The notes: generated from the letters alone by a model not told the origin. Positions 21,501 to 32,079 are shown, counted from the first letter of the stretch. The stretch is DNA of 64,000 nt from Linepithema humile (GCF_040581485.1 NC_090128.1:29108931-29172930); one strand, 5' to 3'. Made by a program: numbers and translations.

Positions 21501-23588
21501 AAAAGGCATTCTATCGAATTCATAATGTCCAAAAGGAGTGGTGAAAGCAGTTTTATGGCCATCTGCAGGATCCATTTTTATTTGATGAAATCCGGAAGCT
21601 AAATCACATACGGAGAAGTATTGCGCTCCTCCTAATTGATCAAGAATATCGACAATATTCGGTAATGGATAAGCATCTCCGATTGTTTTATCGTTTAAAG
21701 CTCGAAAATCTAAAACCATTCTCCAGCGTTTATTTCCTTTCGAGTCTTCCTTTTTGGGTACTATCCATATGGGTGTATTATACGGTGATTGCGAAGGTTT
21801 AACTATACCTCCTGTCAGCAGTTCTTCTACTTGTTTATTTATCTCTTCCTTATGAGATTGCGGAAATCTATATTGCCTCGTGTTTATCGGTCGATCATCC
21901 GTTGTTGAAATTTGATGTTGTAATATTTGAGTGGCAGTTAAATTTTCTCCAGGTATGTGAAATCGGTCTTGACTCTGTGTAATAAGCCTTATTATGCCTT
22001 CTTTTTCTCGTGCGTTTAAGTGTTCCAAACGTAGTAGGTCGACGATTTCTGTAAGACGATCCTTTCCAGATTTTTCTGCTACTACTAGACACTTGCTACG
22101 GACTGGAGTGTTAACAGCGTCTTGACTTAGATTTTCACGCGGAGTTAACTTCTCCATGCAATTTTTTACTAATTTTTTCACATTTTCATGTTTATGTTTA
22201 GATTTCCTCTTTCGCATAAATTTATCTATCATTTCCTGAGTCTTAATTTTTGATAACGCCAAAATTTTCGAAGATGGTTTATTTTTACTCTTAATACTGT
22301 CATTAATCGTCATTTTTTTATTAAAATGTTGGATTTTATCCAGTAGCTCTTCAATTGTTACATATGTATCCTGATTTTCTTTTCCATTAATTTTCGAGAG
22401 TGATTCAACCTTTGGAAATTTTATATTTTTTAGGGAGGATAGAAAACTTCTCCCTTTTATATTTTTAAAAGAAGATTGTGTCGAATTGCGTAGCGAGGTT
22501 TGGTAACTTCCCTCCTCGCAACCGACGGGGTCTGGAGAGGTTTGGTAACTTCCCCCTCCGGGAATGATTTGATGATTCGGAAAAGTACAGAAACTTTTCC
22601 CTTCAAAGGATGTAGAGTCACTCATTTCTTTTAACGAGGTTTGACGGCTTTCCTCCCCGTTTTTAGAATTGTTCAATAATTTTGGAGGGACTTGACAACT
22701 TCCCTCTCTACTTTCAGGATCATTCTTATTTTCAACGTTATTTTTAATTTTATCTTTATCTTTAATTTTATCTTTATTTTTAATTTCCCTTTTAATTTTA
22801 TTATTTGACACGTCATCATTTTTGTTTACTTTGATCTTAGTTTTATTTTTACTACCATCTTCGAATTTTTCATTATTATTAATAATGTTAACGTTATTAA
22901 TGTCTCTATCGTCGAGTTCATCGTTGTTAAATTCATTTTGCATCTTAAGAGTTTCGTCGCTTTCAGGTTGTATCGTCGTCTCTTGCGTTTTCCTTAAACT
23001 ATCCTGGTTAAGATCAATTTTATGGTCGTCGAGCAGTTCACTCAGGGGCCTGAGTCGAAGGGTAGGCACTCGAATTTCAACTTCTTCGTCCAAAGTGCTT
23101 ATGACATTCAAATAAGCTTTTCCCGACACGTTTTCCACGATAGTATCTCCCAAATATATTCCGTGCGCTAATTTGATTTTTGGTAAATAACCTACTTTTA
23201 TTTCTGGATTTTTTATTCTCACGTAAAACAAGGATTCTGATCTGGGTGATGCTACGATAGTTTCTGGAGAAGAAAATGTCACGCAGTTTCCAAAAACGTT
23301 TAGTCGTTCGTGTGCGTAATCGATAGTTGAAGCTGTTTGTTTAAAGAAATCGTTTCCTAATATTCCTGATTGCGTAATCGGAAAGTCATCGGCTACTATG
23401 TGGAATTTTACTGACTCGCCGAAAAGAGTAAGAGCGATTTCTCCGAGTGTATAAACGGGGTAATTATTTATACCATTTAACTGTAAAACGTTATTATAAT
23501 TAATATTTAAATTTTGAGGCACAAAATTTTCCTTAATTATGTTAGGACCGGAACCTGTGTCTAGCATAAAAATTATGGGCAAAATCAT
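18528..23588 (-). CDS. pol: Gypsy-1 pol polyprotein (PR-RT-RNaseH-IN), 1686 aa
   Basis: Domains in order: aspartic protease with LDTGSG at residue about 9; a long Asn/Lys-rich low-complexity insert (about 210-480) holding four degenerate EGSYQTS-type repeats; reverse transcriptase with the catalytic FVYMDD at about 722; RNase H starting TTDASG at about 872; an acidic spacer (about 1020-1110) with four LSDTEEN-like repeats; integrase with an HHCC zinc domain near 1346 and DDE residues near 1413 (MDIVGP), 1472 (LTDQG) and 1509 (NGSLE); a C-terminal GPHEVLE module. It is longer than typical gypsy pol (1000-1200 aa) because of the two low-complexity blocks. It lies in a different frame from gag, 87 bases past its stop as measured from the first ATG, so expression by frameshift from upstream sequence is likely. 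Confidence 0.92.
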   Translation of the reverse strand: MILPIIFMLDTGSGPNIIKENFVPQNLNINYNNVLQLNGINNYPVYTLGEIALTLFGESVKFHIVADDFPITQSGILGNDFFKQTASTIDYAHERLNVFGNCVTFSSPETIVASPRSESLFYVRIKNPEIKVGYLPKIKLAHGIYLGDTIVENVSGKAYLNVISTLDEEVEIRVPTLRLRPLSELLDDHKIDLNQDSLRKTQETTIQPESDETLKMQNEFNNDELDDRDINNVNIINNNEKFEDGSKNKTKIKVNKNDDVSNNKIKREIKNKDKIKDKDKIKNNVENKNDPESREGSCQVPPKLLNNSKNGEESRQTSLKEMSDSTSFEGKSFCTFPNHQIIPGGGSYQTSPDPVGCEEGSYQTSLRNSTQSSFKNIKGRSFLSSLKNIKFPKVESLSKINGKENQDTYVTIEELLDKIQHFNKKMTINDSIKSKNKPSSKILALSKIKTQEMIDKFMRKRKSKHKHENVKKLVKNCMEKLTPRENLSQDAVNTPVRSKCLVVAEKSGKDRLTEIVDLLRLEHLNAREKEGIIRLITQSQDRFHIPGENLTATQILQHQISTTDDRPINTRQYRFPQSHKEEINKQVEELLTGGIVKPSQSPYNTPIWIVPKKEDSKGNKRWRMVLDFRALNDKTIGDAYPLPNIVDILDQLGGAQYFSVCDLASGFHQIKMDPADGHKTAFTTPFGHYEFDRMPFGLKNAPATFQRLMDLVLSGLQGQELFVYMDDIVIYAASLEEHERKYNLLIERLRKANLKLQPDKCEFLKTEVTYLGHIISKNGVKPDPKKLEAVKLFPRPKTPKNIKQFLGLAGYYRRFIPNFSKLAKPLTNLLKNDTRFEWTITQEESFEILKQLLCKEPVLQYPDFSKPFILTTDASGIAVGGILSQGEINKDRPVAYASRTLTDNELKYDTYEKEALAIVYCVKHFRPYLYGRKFTLVTDHKPLMWFKNAQDANMRILRWRLKLAEYDYEVEYKAGKMNVNADALSRNPINLEEVDCKPVRKGRQKRKISKNAKTTLKTQREFDEEEDNYKLYLSDSSEEDDNYELRLSDTEENDNYKSHLSDSEEENYELHFSDTEENENAIKNNTDSIPFTQEELDEPNQQIIERALIHSPPTHDKILTRSRTARRRIIDQDDLIKEQIDDNIILLDDRNDPPDKENSDEDEEQENIDNNQEINIKNYSKPTINNQQIIKNNIIESRDLLFLRKDNIAYFVDTNGKPLDSGSQKLFERNKLPNLNNLMLNQPKTIKVKNYYHIILPISEEQREGPTLTLSRIITALNNLKETVENLKIETLSIAKTDFINNVPWNNVKNQLQLIFLDAPIKLIICNGLVKYPPRDLRPIIIGETHCLPTGGHRGVTKTYNRIKHNYYWENLKIDVQRFIQQCLHCQLKKLVRVKTKQPMIITDTPGSSFDKVAMDIVGPLPKTERGNEYILTLQDQLTKFSMGIPLSDQTAETVAEAFVDRFICVFGSPKAILTDQGRNFISDLMKKVAKIFKIRKFRTTAFHPQSNGSLERSHHALGEYLKQYAREQKQWDRWISLAMYNYNTSVHEATKHTPYELIFGKIARIPSNEPLASGDKLATYNEYLVNLVSQLHAIQKNARENVVEAKIKSKRHYDKKINPQTFKLGDQVFLLKGPKPGKFGDQYTGPHEVLEILNRNNVRIKIKKNSRVVHPNRLRISHIKPTPNN

Positions 23589-23674
23589 TTCGTTAATTTT
23601 TATTTGGACAGTAGGTACGCGACTCTGTTTGTTAAGATTTACAGTTACGGGCCGAATTTCCGAAGGGTCACTTT

Positions 23675-25267
23675 TTACGCATTTTTCTGTGAGGTCGACG
23701 GGCGTAAGGTCTGGTCGGACCCCTGCGGTACGCCCGATTTCGAGGGGCCGTTCCCATTTCCCGTGTTTCCTTCTCTTTTACGATTATTACTTGCAATGCG
23801 CAATTGACAATTTTCAATTAGGTGCCCGTTTTCTTTACAATAACGGCAAAACGTTCCATCAGCAGAATTTGCTGGTTGATTAGGATTTGAACGGCAGTTT
23901 TTAGCTGTATGGCCCAAGTTATTACAAATTTGACAGATAATTCTGTTTTGATTATTAAGATTTGTTTGCTCGTTTTGTTTTTTCCAACAATTATTGGCAG
24001 AATGGCCCGGTCGGTCGCACCACTGGCAAATTATGGAGATCTTATTGTTAAAATTACTTATTTGGTTATTAGAATTATTTAGGCGGCAATTTTTTGCATT
24101 ATGACCCGGTTTAAAACATAATTGACATTTTATGGTATTTTCCTGCACCATATTTATTGATCGTTGAGCTTGAGGATCACGTAATCGACACTTTTCTGCA
24201 CTATGTCCGCGTTTTTTACAAATCTGGCAAATTAGGATTTCAGTGCCTAAATTATTTTGTTTAAAAGAGTCTGCCATTTGCATAAGTTTTCTACAATTAG
24301 CTGCTGAGTGGCCAATTTTAAAGCAAATTTGACAAATTCTGGAACGATTTTCCTGTACATTATTTCGGTCGGAGTTAGCAGGTCCATGTCGTAAATCTGT
24401 AATAGCACGAAGCTCTCTTTCTATCCGTAGGGCATCTGTTACAGTCGCTTGTACGTCTAAGTTTCGAGCGATCCTCTGCTCGATTTCGGGTTTTAGGCCT
24501 CGGATGAAACATTTACACATGTCTTTTTCTAAAGATGCTCGCACGTCGTGATCTGTTAACGCGTGTTCTGAACTACGATAGGCTTCTCGTATCTGTTTTC
24601 CTAAGAGTTTTACACGATTAGCATAAGTGACGACATCCTCGTCATTCTTTTGATATACGTTTCCTAATTCTCCCTGTAACTGATACACATTTTTAGATCC
24701 GCCGTAAATTTGTTTTAGATATTTAGTTAACTGAGCTACTGTTTCGAAATCTTGATCTCTAATTGTTCGTCGCGCCTCGCCTACTATTCGCGTTCGTAAA
24801 ATTTTAGTAAATTGAGGCTCTGCTTCATGGGGCAACATAGACTTTGCCTCTTCGCATCCTTCGATAAAATAATTTAATGGGATATTTTTTCCGTCGAAAA
24901 ATGGAACGGCTTCGACCGCGTATTTTAGGGTAGCAAACGGATTACCTTGCGCCATATTTTTCACCCTTTTACTGTCACTTGTACTTAGTTTAAAATTTAA
25001 GTGTTCGTTCTCACCACACGGTCTAATAGTCTCGTCACCAGAATCGTCGGAACCGTACTCGGGAGCACTAGGTTCCACTAAAAACGCTTCAATTTCAGGT
25101 TCGTTAGCGTTGAATTTAATTCGTTTAGGGACGCGAGCGGAGGAGGCTGCTGGAGTGGATGTGTGAAGTGTATCTAATGTATCTGATTTAGTTTTCTTTT
25201 TGTTTTTTATTGCGGCATTAAATTGTTCTTCTATTTTATCTTTATCGGAGTTAGACCCCGTTGTCAT
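23675..25267 (-). CDS. gag: Gypsy-1 gag, 530 aa, six zinc knuckles
   Basis: After an N-terminal 100-residue charged region comes a gypsy-type capsid segment (residues about 110-300, FFDGKNIPLNYFIEG). The C-terminal third holds six CX2CX4HX4C zinc knuckles (for example CQICFKIGHSAANC, CQWCDRPGHSANNC, CRYCKENGHLIENC) followed by a Ser/Gly-rich tail. Most gypsy elements and retroviruses have one or two knuckles. The protein should package element RNA in the cytoplasm. The ATG at 25267 follows a candidate leader splice donor by six bases. Confidence 0.92.
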   Translation of the reverse strand: MTTGSNSDKDKIEEQFNAAIKNKKKTKSDTLDTLHTSTPAASSARVPKRIKFNANEPEIEAFLVEPSAPEYGSDDSGDETIRPCGENEHLNFKLSTSDSKRVKNMAQGNPFATLKYAVEAVPFFDGKNIPLNYFIEGCEEAKSMLPHEAEPQFTKILRTRIVGEARRTIRDQDFETVAQLTKYLKQIYGGSKNVYQLQGELGNVYQKNDEDVVTYANRVKLLGKQIREAYRSSEHALTDHDVRASLEKDMCKCFIRGLKPEIEQRIARNLDVQATVTDALRIERELRAITDLRHGPANSDRNNVQENRSRICQICFKIGHSAANCRKLMQMADSFKQNNLGTEILICQICKKRGHSAEKCRLRDPQAQRSINMVQENTIKCQLCFKPGHNAKNCRLNNSNNQISNFNNKISIICQWCDRPGHSANNCWKKQNEQTNLNNQNRIICQICNNLGHTAKNCRSNPNQPANSADGTFCRYCKENGHLIENCQLRIASNNRKREGNTGNGNGPSKSGVPQGSDQTLRPSTSQKNA

Positions 25268-25335
25268 TCCTACCTCTCAAAAATTGCACTTTTCATCCCG
25301 GACGAGCCCCCAATTTTTATTCTTTCTATCAAGTC
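25268..25335 (-). promoter_or_regulatory. Gypsy-1 leader: tRNA-Pro primer site and splice donor
   Basis: The minus strand has TGGGGGCTCGTCCGGGAT (25312-25295), 23 bases after the LTR end, and then GAG|GTAGGA with the candidate donor GT at 25273-25272, directly before the gag ATG. Joining this donor to the env or ORF4 acceptors would give short-leader mRNAs. Confidence 0.65.
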
Positions 25336-27109
25336 TGTTACGTCCTGATAGATGTAGAATTTTTTCGTTGGGCTCGGCGATCGGCGTAAACGGGTCTGAC
25401 CGCACGAGCCGAGCGGCGCGTTTAGGACTTGCGACGGGTCAGCGACTGGAAGAGTCGTCTTTACTCCGTCAACAAGTCAACCGCTCGTGGTTCTCTTTTT
25501 GGGTCAAGGAATTGAATCCCTATTACCCGGGGCGGAACCTTTGTGCGCAATTTGAGAGGGAAGGTGGAGGGGGTGACAAACGAGGAGGGTGTGGTTAAAT
25601 AAAAAAAAGAACAAAGTTTAATTTACTAAAGACAACATTTTAATTCAATTAAATTTATAATTACGATACAAAACTCAACTCTTATTCACACGTGTTTTAT
25701 ATTTCTATTAGTGTATTTTTCACAAGTGTGTGTGTGTGTGTGCGTGTGTGTGTGTGTGCGTGTGTGTGAGTGTTTTATTTTTCCGGAGGGAGGACAGAAG
25801 AAATAATAAAATAAAGAGAAATGAACTGACTTACTCGTTGCAGAGTAGTTTCGGATCGCGTTGAATATGTTCGGTGGTTCTGAGCAGGCGCCCCGTTGAG
25901 GGAAGGTGTTGTATAGGCGTCGGACCCTTTTGTAAACGAGTGGGCACCCTACTGCGGGATGGTGTCGTCAGGGTGATGGGCCTTCTACTTGAGATGCACC
26001 ACGAGATGGTCGCGACAAAGTATCAACTGATTTTACTCTTTGATTCGCGCCCCCGAACTACTCGAAAAACTGTTTCGAGAAACTGAGCTAAACGGAATAA
26101 CTGCGCAAACTGCTTGAAAAACTGTGTGTGATTGTGTCCGGAGCCACCAGAACACGGGTTTTTATACTTTTTCTTTGGGGTAGATCCCTTTGGAAAATCT
26201 TAGGTTTTTGGAGCGGGGATCGAATAGGAATTAGTCTTGCGAAAAAATTTTTAATGTGGGGGAGGATGGCGTCATTTTTAGCTAATAGGATTGGGTTTAG
26301 ATGATTAGGTTACTTGAAATGAGATAGGAAGAAAGAGGCCCTAACGAATAAGGAATAGCGTCGTTTCGGGTCCATATATGATGGGGGTAGGTTTTTGAGG
26401 TGGCGTAACCCGGTTGGTGTTAATTAGTATAGGTGGGGTGCATCTCAGTGTCTTAAGATCTGGGTGGGCGTAGTCTTTAGACCATACGATGGAATGATGG
26501 GTGGTCTATAGAAGTGCTTGCCCCGATTCTCGGCTTTCGGATTGGGTGGTTAAGAATCGGTATATAAGTTCGCAAAGCCTTGGGTCACTGATCTAATAAA
26601 TTTGACAGTTTACGACTGTCGCGTGCCCTTGGTGTCGCGTGGAGAGTGCGACTAATGCATCTCGGTTTCCCAGACCTACTAAACACGTGCGCCGTATCAG
26701 GTGTCGCGCCTTCTCGGCATGCGACTGCGGTCATTCCCCGATCGTTACTCGGTAAAACCCTATCTACTAGCTAGAGTTCCCGTAGGTAGAATCCAAGAGT
26801 ATGACTAGTTGGTGCCAGTTTTTTCTTTTTATCTCTTACTCTAACCGTCTGGAGTCGGTTAAGGACTCCAGCTACCGCGAAGTTTTGACTTTTACGGTTT
26901 TTCTGGCGACGATAGGCACGCTGAGCGGCCAAGGTATTTTGAAATATCCATGCTATTTTTCTCCGTGAGAAGATTCGAGCTCCTGGTGTCTCATGAGAAA
27001 AACAGCTCTGGCGTTATAATATTTCTTAAGAGTTTTGTTGGTTCCGCGTTTACTAGGTCTGGTATTTAATGAAAAGAAAAGAATCGTGTAGTCTGATCAG
27101 GACGTAACA
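25336..27109 (-). repeat. Gypsy-1 LTR (right, 5' LTR)
   Basis: This 1774-bp copy is nearly identical to 12068-13840. The differences I see are a T run near 25360 and the GT microsatellite near 25730-25770. The right end TAACA at 27109 directly abuts intron sequence of metalloproteinase unit A (TAAGAATA...). Confidence 0.9.
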
Positions 27110-27317
27110 TAAGAATAAATTATATTTTATAATGAAATTAATTTAATTGTACAATTGTACAATAAAATCAACAAGAAAACAATCACTTTTAAGAAATGTT
27201 GTTTTTTAATTGTTTATTATGTAAATTATTAATAAATTATAAAATATTAAAAATATTTCAATTAAACACTGCAAAGTAATGCATATATTTAAAATTAATA
27301 AGTTATTTGTTCTACAG

Positions 27318-30165
27318 TTTGGGATTAACACAAAAGCGAAATTCTAGCGATTTGGAAAGGAACATAACATGGTCGGAGGATAGTCGTAACAAAATAAAAA
27401 ACCTCTGGAAAAAAAAAATATGTCTTAGAAATCAAGCAAAAACGATGATCCTTAAAAAGGAAACCTCTAAAAAGGAAAACATCAATAATGATAATGCTCG
27501 AAAAAATTCAACTATAGAACTGGCCGTTTTCGTCGACGAAGCAGCACATTATACGTCTATGTTTCTTGTAGGGCACAATGACGATAAGTTACACAATATG
27601 ATATTAGACTATGTAAATCGTATTCAAGCTGCCTTTAATAATTCAAATTTGGCAGTTTTTATCAATATTACGTTAATAAATTTGCTTATTTTGAGAAATC
27701 AGCCGTCAAATTTATCAGTTTCTGACGGCAACGTTGTCCAACTGCTCTCTTCGTTCTGCACGTACGCAAATTCTCTAAATTCTCCGAATGATAATGATCC
27801 GTATCACTGGGATATTGCTCTTTACTTAACCGGAGTAAAACTATATGAAAATGTTATGGTTAAATTTGAAACGCATTATCGAGTAGAGAAGAATTATAAT
27901 ATTACAGGAAGAGCCTACCACGATGACGCATGCGATCCGCTTTTCTCTTGCGCAATAGTTGAATTCCGTAATTCATCCGAAATCACATCATCTGTTGATG
28001 CTGTTTATAAGATCGGCAGTCTGTAAGTTTTTATATATTAGTTTTGCGTATAAATTGAAAATAAAATATATTTTATAATGAAATTTATTTAATTGTACAA
28101 TTGTACAATAAAATCACTAAGAAAACAGTCATTTTCAAGAAATTTTATTCTTTAATTGTGTGTTATACAAACTATTAATAAATTAAAAAATATTTAAAAA
28201 TATTTTAATTAAACAATGCAAAATGAAAGATATATTTATGATAAATAATTTTTCTGTTCTACAGTTTAGGATTAACAAAAGAGCGAAATTCTAGCAATTT
28301 GGAAAGGAATATAACATGGTCGGAAAAGAGTCGTAGAAAAATAAAAAATCTCTGGGAAGAAAAAATATGTCTTAGAGATCAAGCAAAAACGATGATCTCG
28401 AAAAAGGAAATGTCGATAACCATAGAACTTGCCGTTTTCTTCGATAAAGCAGCATATCATTTGTACATGCCTATTCTGGACAATGATGAGGATAAGTTAA
28501 ACAATATGATACTAGCATACGTGAACCAAATTCAAGCTTTCTTGCATCATTCAAGTTTCGGTGCTTCTGTTGATATATCGTTAGTACGATGGGAAATTAT
28601 GGAAGAACAATTGTCAATTTTGTCAGATGTTGTCGACAAGAAAGATGAAGGATTGCTCTCTTCGTTTTGCGAGTACGCGAGAATTCAAAATCCTCCAAAA
28701 GACAATGATCCCGATCACTGGGACATTGGCCTTTACCTAACCGGAATAGATCTTTATGAGATAATAAACGCACAAAAGTCATATGGCACCATAGGAAGGG
28801 CTTATGTCAATCACTCGTGTACCCACCATTTGTCGTGCGCCATAGTAGAAATCGGTACTACAAATAAGATCACACTCTCGGGTTTTGCGTCGTCTCGTAC
28901 TGCTGCTCATGAGATCGGCCATCTGTATGTTTATGTATATCACTTTTACATACAAATTAAGTACATAATATTTATTAAAAGAATTTTCTTATTTGTGCAA
29001 CTAAAAAATAAAAACTACTTAGAGATTTTTAAAATATTTAATTTTTTAAGTGTAAAACTTCTTCGAAACTACAATGTATATAAAATTATTGTAAATGAAG
29101 CATATTTCTCTGTAAAAATAATTTATTTGTTTTAAAGATTAGGAATGGATCACGATAATGACTCTTTTGATTCGACGTGTGCGAAAGGCAAATACATGAT
29201 GGCAGATTCGCAATACCGTCGGGGCCAGATAGCATGGTCTGAGTGTAGTCGTAACATTGCGAAAGAACTGTGGAAAGTACAACCGTGTCTTCGCGATCAC
29301 ACAAGACAAGAAAGTCTCGAAGATGGATTGGGCCATTCACGTTATCACAATTTACCCGGAAGGGACTGGACTGCCAAAGCACAATGTCAATTATTTTTGC
29401 GAGACAAAGATGCAAACGTAGTCACGTTGCATGATATATGTCAAGTCTTACAATGCGAAACGCCTCACGAGAATGAATATTTTTTCGTAGGACCAGCGCT
29501 AGATGGTATGTTTTTTTATCGAATTAGATACTTTAGTTTTTAATTTATTGAATTTTTCAGGAACTAATTGTGCACTCGAGAAAGAATGTCGCAGCGGAGA
29601 ATGCGTGCCCGTAATCGAACCACCTCTCCCATATTGTGAAGAAGATAACTGGAGTGAATGGAAGGAAGACTCCTGTAAAAGCGATTGCTTGACAAAATCG
29701 AAAGGCGTGGTAATCAAACGACGTTCTTGCAAACATGGTATTAATAAAACGGCTAGTTGTAATGGGCCATATTACGACGTGGTTCTGTGTAATGACTCCA
29801 GTCTTTGCACTAAAGAAGGCCACACGATTGCCGAATATACTGCTCCAAAATGCACTGAACTTAGCCTAAAAATAAAACGACAAGGCAAAGAATATTTCAA
29901 GTACGAACCGCAAAATGAGCCAGGAAAGCAGGCCTCCCATGTCGTCGAGGAACCGTGGAGAGCCTGTACCATACACTGCCTACGAGAAGAAAAAATATCT
30001 GCTAAATTCAATCTATTGCTTTTCTATGCACCACGCCAGGACATGCTGGACTTAAATATCTATCCATACTTTCCAGATGGAACGTGGTGCCACGAGAAAG
30101 ATGGGCAGGATTATTATTGCCGCCAGCATTATTGTCTGCCGGAAAACTACTCAATCAAAGAATAA
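27318..30165 (+). pseudogene. Unit A, 3' exons of ADAMTS-like protease (open but cut off)
   Basis: Four exons with intact splice sites are present: 27318-28022, 28265-28924, 29138-29505 and 29561-30165. The first two each hold a partial disintegrin-like start (NITWSEDSR type) fused to an M12B domain. Domain one ends in a degenerate site (KIGSL|LGLTKE). Domain two ends HEIGHL|LGMDHD, a complete HExxHxxGxxHD zinc motif split by the intron. The last exons encode the ADAMTS disintegrin/Cys-rich region, a TSP1 repeat (DNWSEWKEDSC) and a spacer. All four are open. The 5' half was separated and partly deleted at gypsy-1, so I class the copy as broken, although a 3' transcript is conceivable. An AATAAA lies at 30216-30221. 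Confidence 0.8.
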
Positions 30166-31799
30166 TTATCGAGAGATTCTCGACATGTATGTACAAAAAT
30201 CTAACGATAAGATAAAATAAAATTGCAAAACAAGCATAAGTCAATCTAGAACTGTTTAGAATTTGTTCAGTATAAAACCTAGGATCCGTTGAATTATCGT
30301 CGTTACTTTATATTTTAAGCAATAAATCTATTTTTTGTTAGCAAATGATAAATTTAGACGCGGAAAAATACGTCGAACTGTTAACATAAAAAATTCCATC
30401 CAAAATCCAGATAACTGTTAATAACTGCATAAAGAAAAAAAGTAAATATTTATTAGTTGACATGGATTTGAAAAAAATATAATGATAAATCAGTGTTTAA
30501 AATTAATTAAGCATCTGAATCGATTTTCGTCATTTGTACCTGCCTTCTTTTTTCGTCGCACGCGCCGTTACAGTTACAGCCAATGCATTAGAAGTAGTTA
30601 TTAAATTAATTAGTAGATTTTTCATCCATAAAAAGATCAACTACGTAAACTTCAAATCTTGTGAAATTTATAATGTACTACTCAAATATATATATATAAA
30701 TATATATACAGGGTGTCCGATAATTGCTGAATCACCTCTCGGGTGTAGGTAGAGCGGTTTAAACCAAATAGAAAAGTCCTCTATCATTTTGCAATTTTCG
30801 CAATAATTAATGAGGAATTAATTAAAAAATATCGGCCAATTTGCGCGAGTTTAAGAGCGCGGCGAAAAGAGACCCGTGGTGATACAGCTGTTATTTGGTT
30901 ACTAGGCGCGCGATAAATCGTTGGCAGGAGTGCTCTATGAATGACAACAGCACATACGAACGGTGTGTAACGCTAGATCCTTGCGTCCTAGCGACCACGT
31001 AACAACGGGCTGTCTCTTCTCGCCGCGCTCTTAAACTCGCGCAAATTGGCCGATCTTCTTTAATTAATTTCTCATTAATTATTGCGAAAATCGCAAAAAG
31101 ATAGAAGACTTTTCTACTCGATTTAACCCGCTCTACCTGCACTCGAGAGGTGATTCAGCAATTATCGAACACCCTGTATATATTATTTAAACAAAATATT
31201 GCTTTCTCTATATTTATACTTGTATATATATTTATAATTGTATTGAACTACGTATCACATGATTAGATATTTCTCAAATTATTCATTGCCAATAAAGAAT
31301 CTTTTATTGCACTTATGAGCGTGTCATATTGCCAGATTTACATTACGTTCGAATGATGTTACAAGTTATAGATTTCGATATATTTATTAACTGAATATTA
31401 CTACTCAATATATATTTTTTAACTCTTAATAGTTTCTACTAACAAATTTTATTGGACAGAATAAAAGTATAAAAATATTAATTCTCAACAATGTCTGTCG
31501 CAATATGTATAATTTTATTTAATTATTTCTTTTCTTCGTTTGATCTCCATTAACTCAGAATTTCAAAATAACTTACAAGACATTACGAATATGCATAAAC
31601 GACAATTTTATATACCAACATTAATTATCAACATTTTGAATTCAAATTATTAAAAATTAAACTGTTATATTTCCGATCAATGTTACACATTATACATATT
31701 ACTGATAAATTACATTTCATGAACCGATATCTTAAACCGATATCTTTAATACCACTTCTGTACTTTAGGTTTTAGAAACATAAATATTTATACATATAC
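30166..31799. other. Spacer between units A and B
   Basis: Apart from the MITE at 30709-31176 this is spacer sequence shared with the other units, including the CGCGCCGTTACAG-TA block near 30560 and CTTATGAGCGTGTCA near 31312. No gene is seen. Confidence 0.7.
30709..31176. mobile_element. Fold-back MITE with CAGGGTGTCCGATAATTG ends
   Basis: Arms of about 190 bp are inverted copies. The ends read CAGGGTGTCCGATAATTGC on the left and the complement on the right, both within TATATA. The equivalent spacer at about 43170 (CTACTCAAATATATATATTA) lacks it. Confidence 0.82.
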
Positions 31800-31962
31800 A
31801 TGTAGCAAACAGAGAATGTTCAATAGGTGTCACACCACACGAATGATATTCCTCATGCGTCAGTTCGAATTACATTTGCGATCATATCAGATATAACGAA
31901 GGCAACAGTGCTAATGCGTGTATATAATTTATTTAATTAATTGTTTAAAATTGAAAAATAAT
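31800..31962 (+). promoter_or_regulatory. Conserved upstream block of unit B, TATA box
   Basis: The block shared by all units (TGTTCAATAGGTGTCACACC, ATGCGTCAGTTCGAA) ends in TATATAAT at 31921-31928, 35 bp before the ATG. The match across five paralogues supports a core promoter. Unit C has TACATAAAT at this place, a weakened box. Confidence 0.5.
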
Positions 31963-32079
31963 ATGTTCTTTATATCGAAATTTCTGATAATAATCTTACT
32001 AATTGAAATTTACGGACATCTCACGCGAGATATGGAAATAATATTACTGCCGGCATCGAACCCAACAGGAGTAGAGGAG
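31963..32079 (+). CDS. Unit B exon 1: signal peptide
   Basis: The 39 codons start MFFISKFLIIILLIEIYG, a hydrophobic secretion signal, and continue into the propeptide strand MEIILLPASNPTG. The donor is GTACGTGC in all units. Confidence 0.85.

Larger units (their letters stand above)
11695..27109 (-). mobile_element. Gypsy-1: env-bearing Ty3/gypsy provirus with extra Tudor ORF
   Basis: Reading on the minus strand: LTR (27109-25336), leader with primer site, gag, pol, env, Tudor-domain ORF, a 1.6-kb non-coding stretch, purine tract, second LTR (13840-12068), then a second leader and the first 100 codons of gag cut off at 11696. The order LTR-internal-LTR-partial internal implies a tandem pair sharing the middle LTR. 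The LTRs look nearly identical apart from homopolymer and GT-repeat length, so insertion was recent. No target duplication can be scored because the left side is a deletion junction in unit A exon 3. gag, pol, env and ORF4 are all open. Confidence 0.9.
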
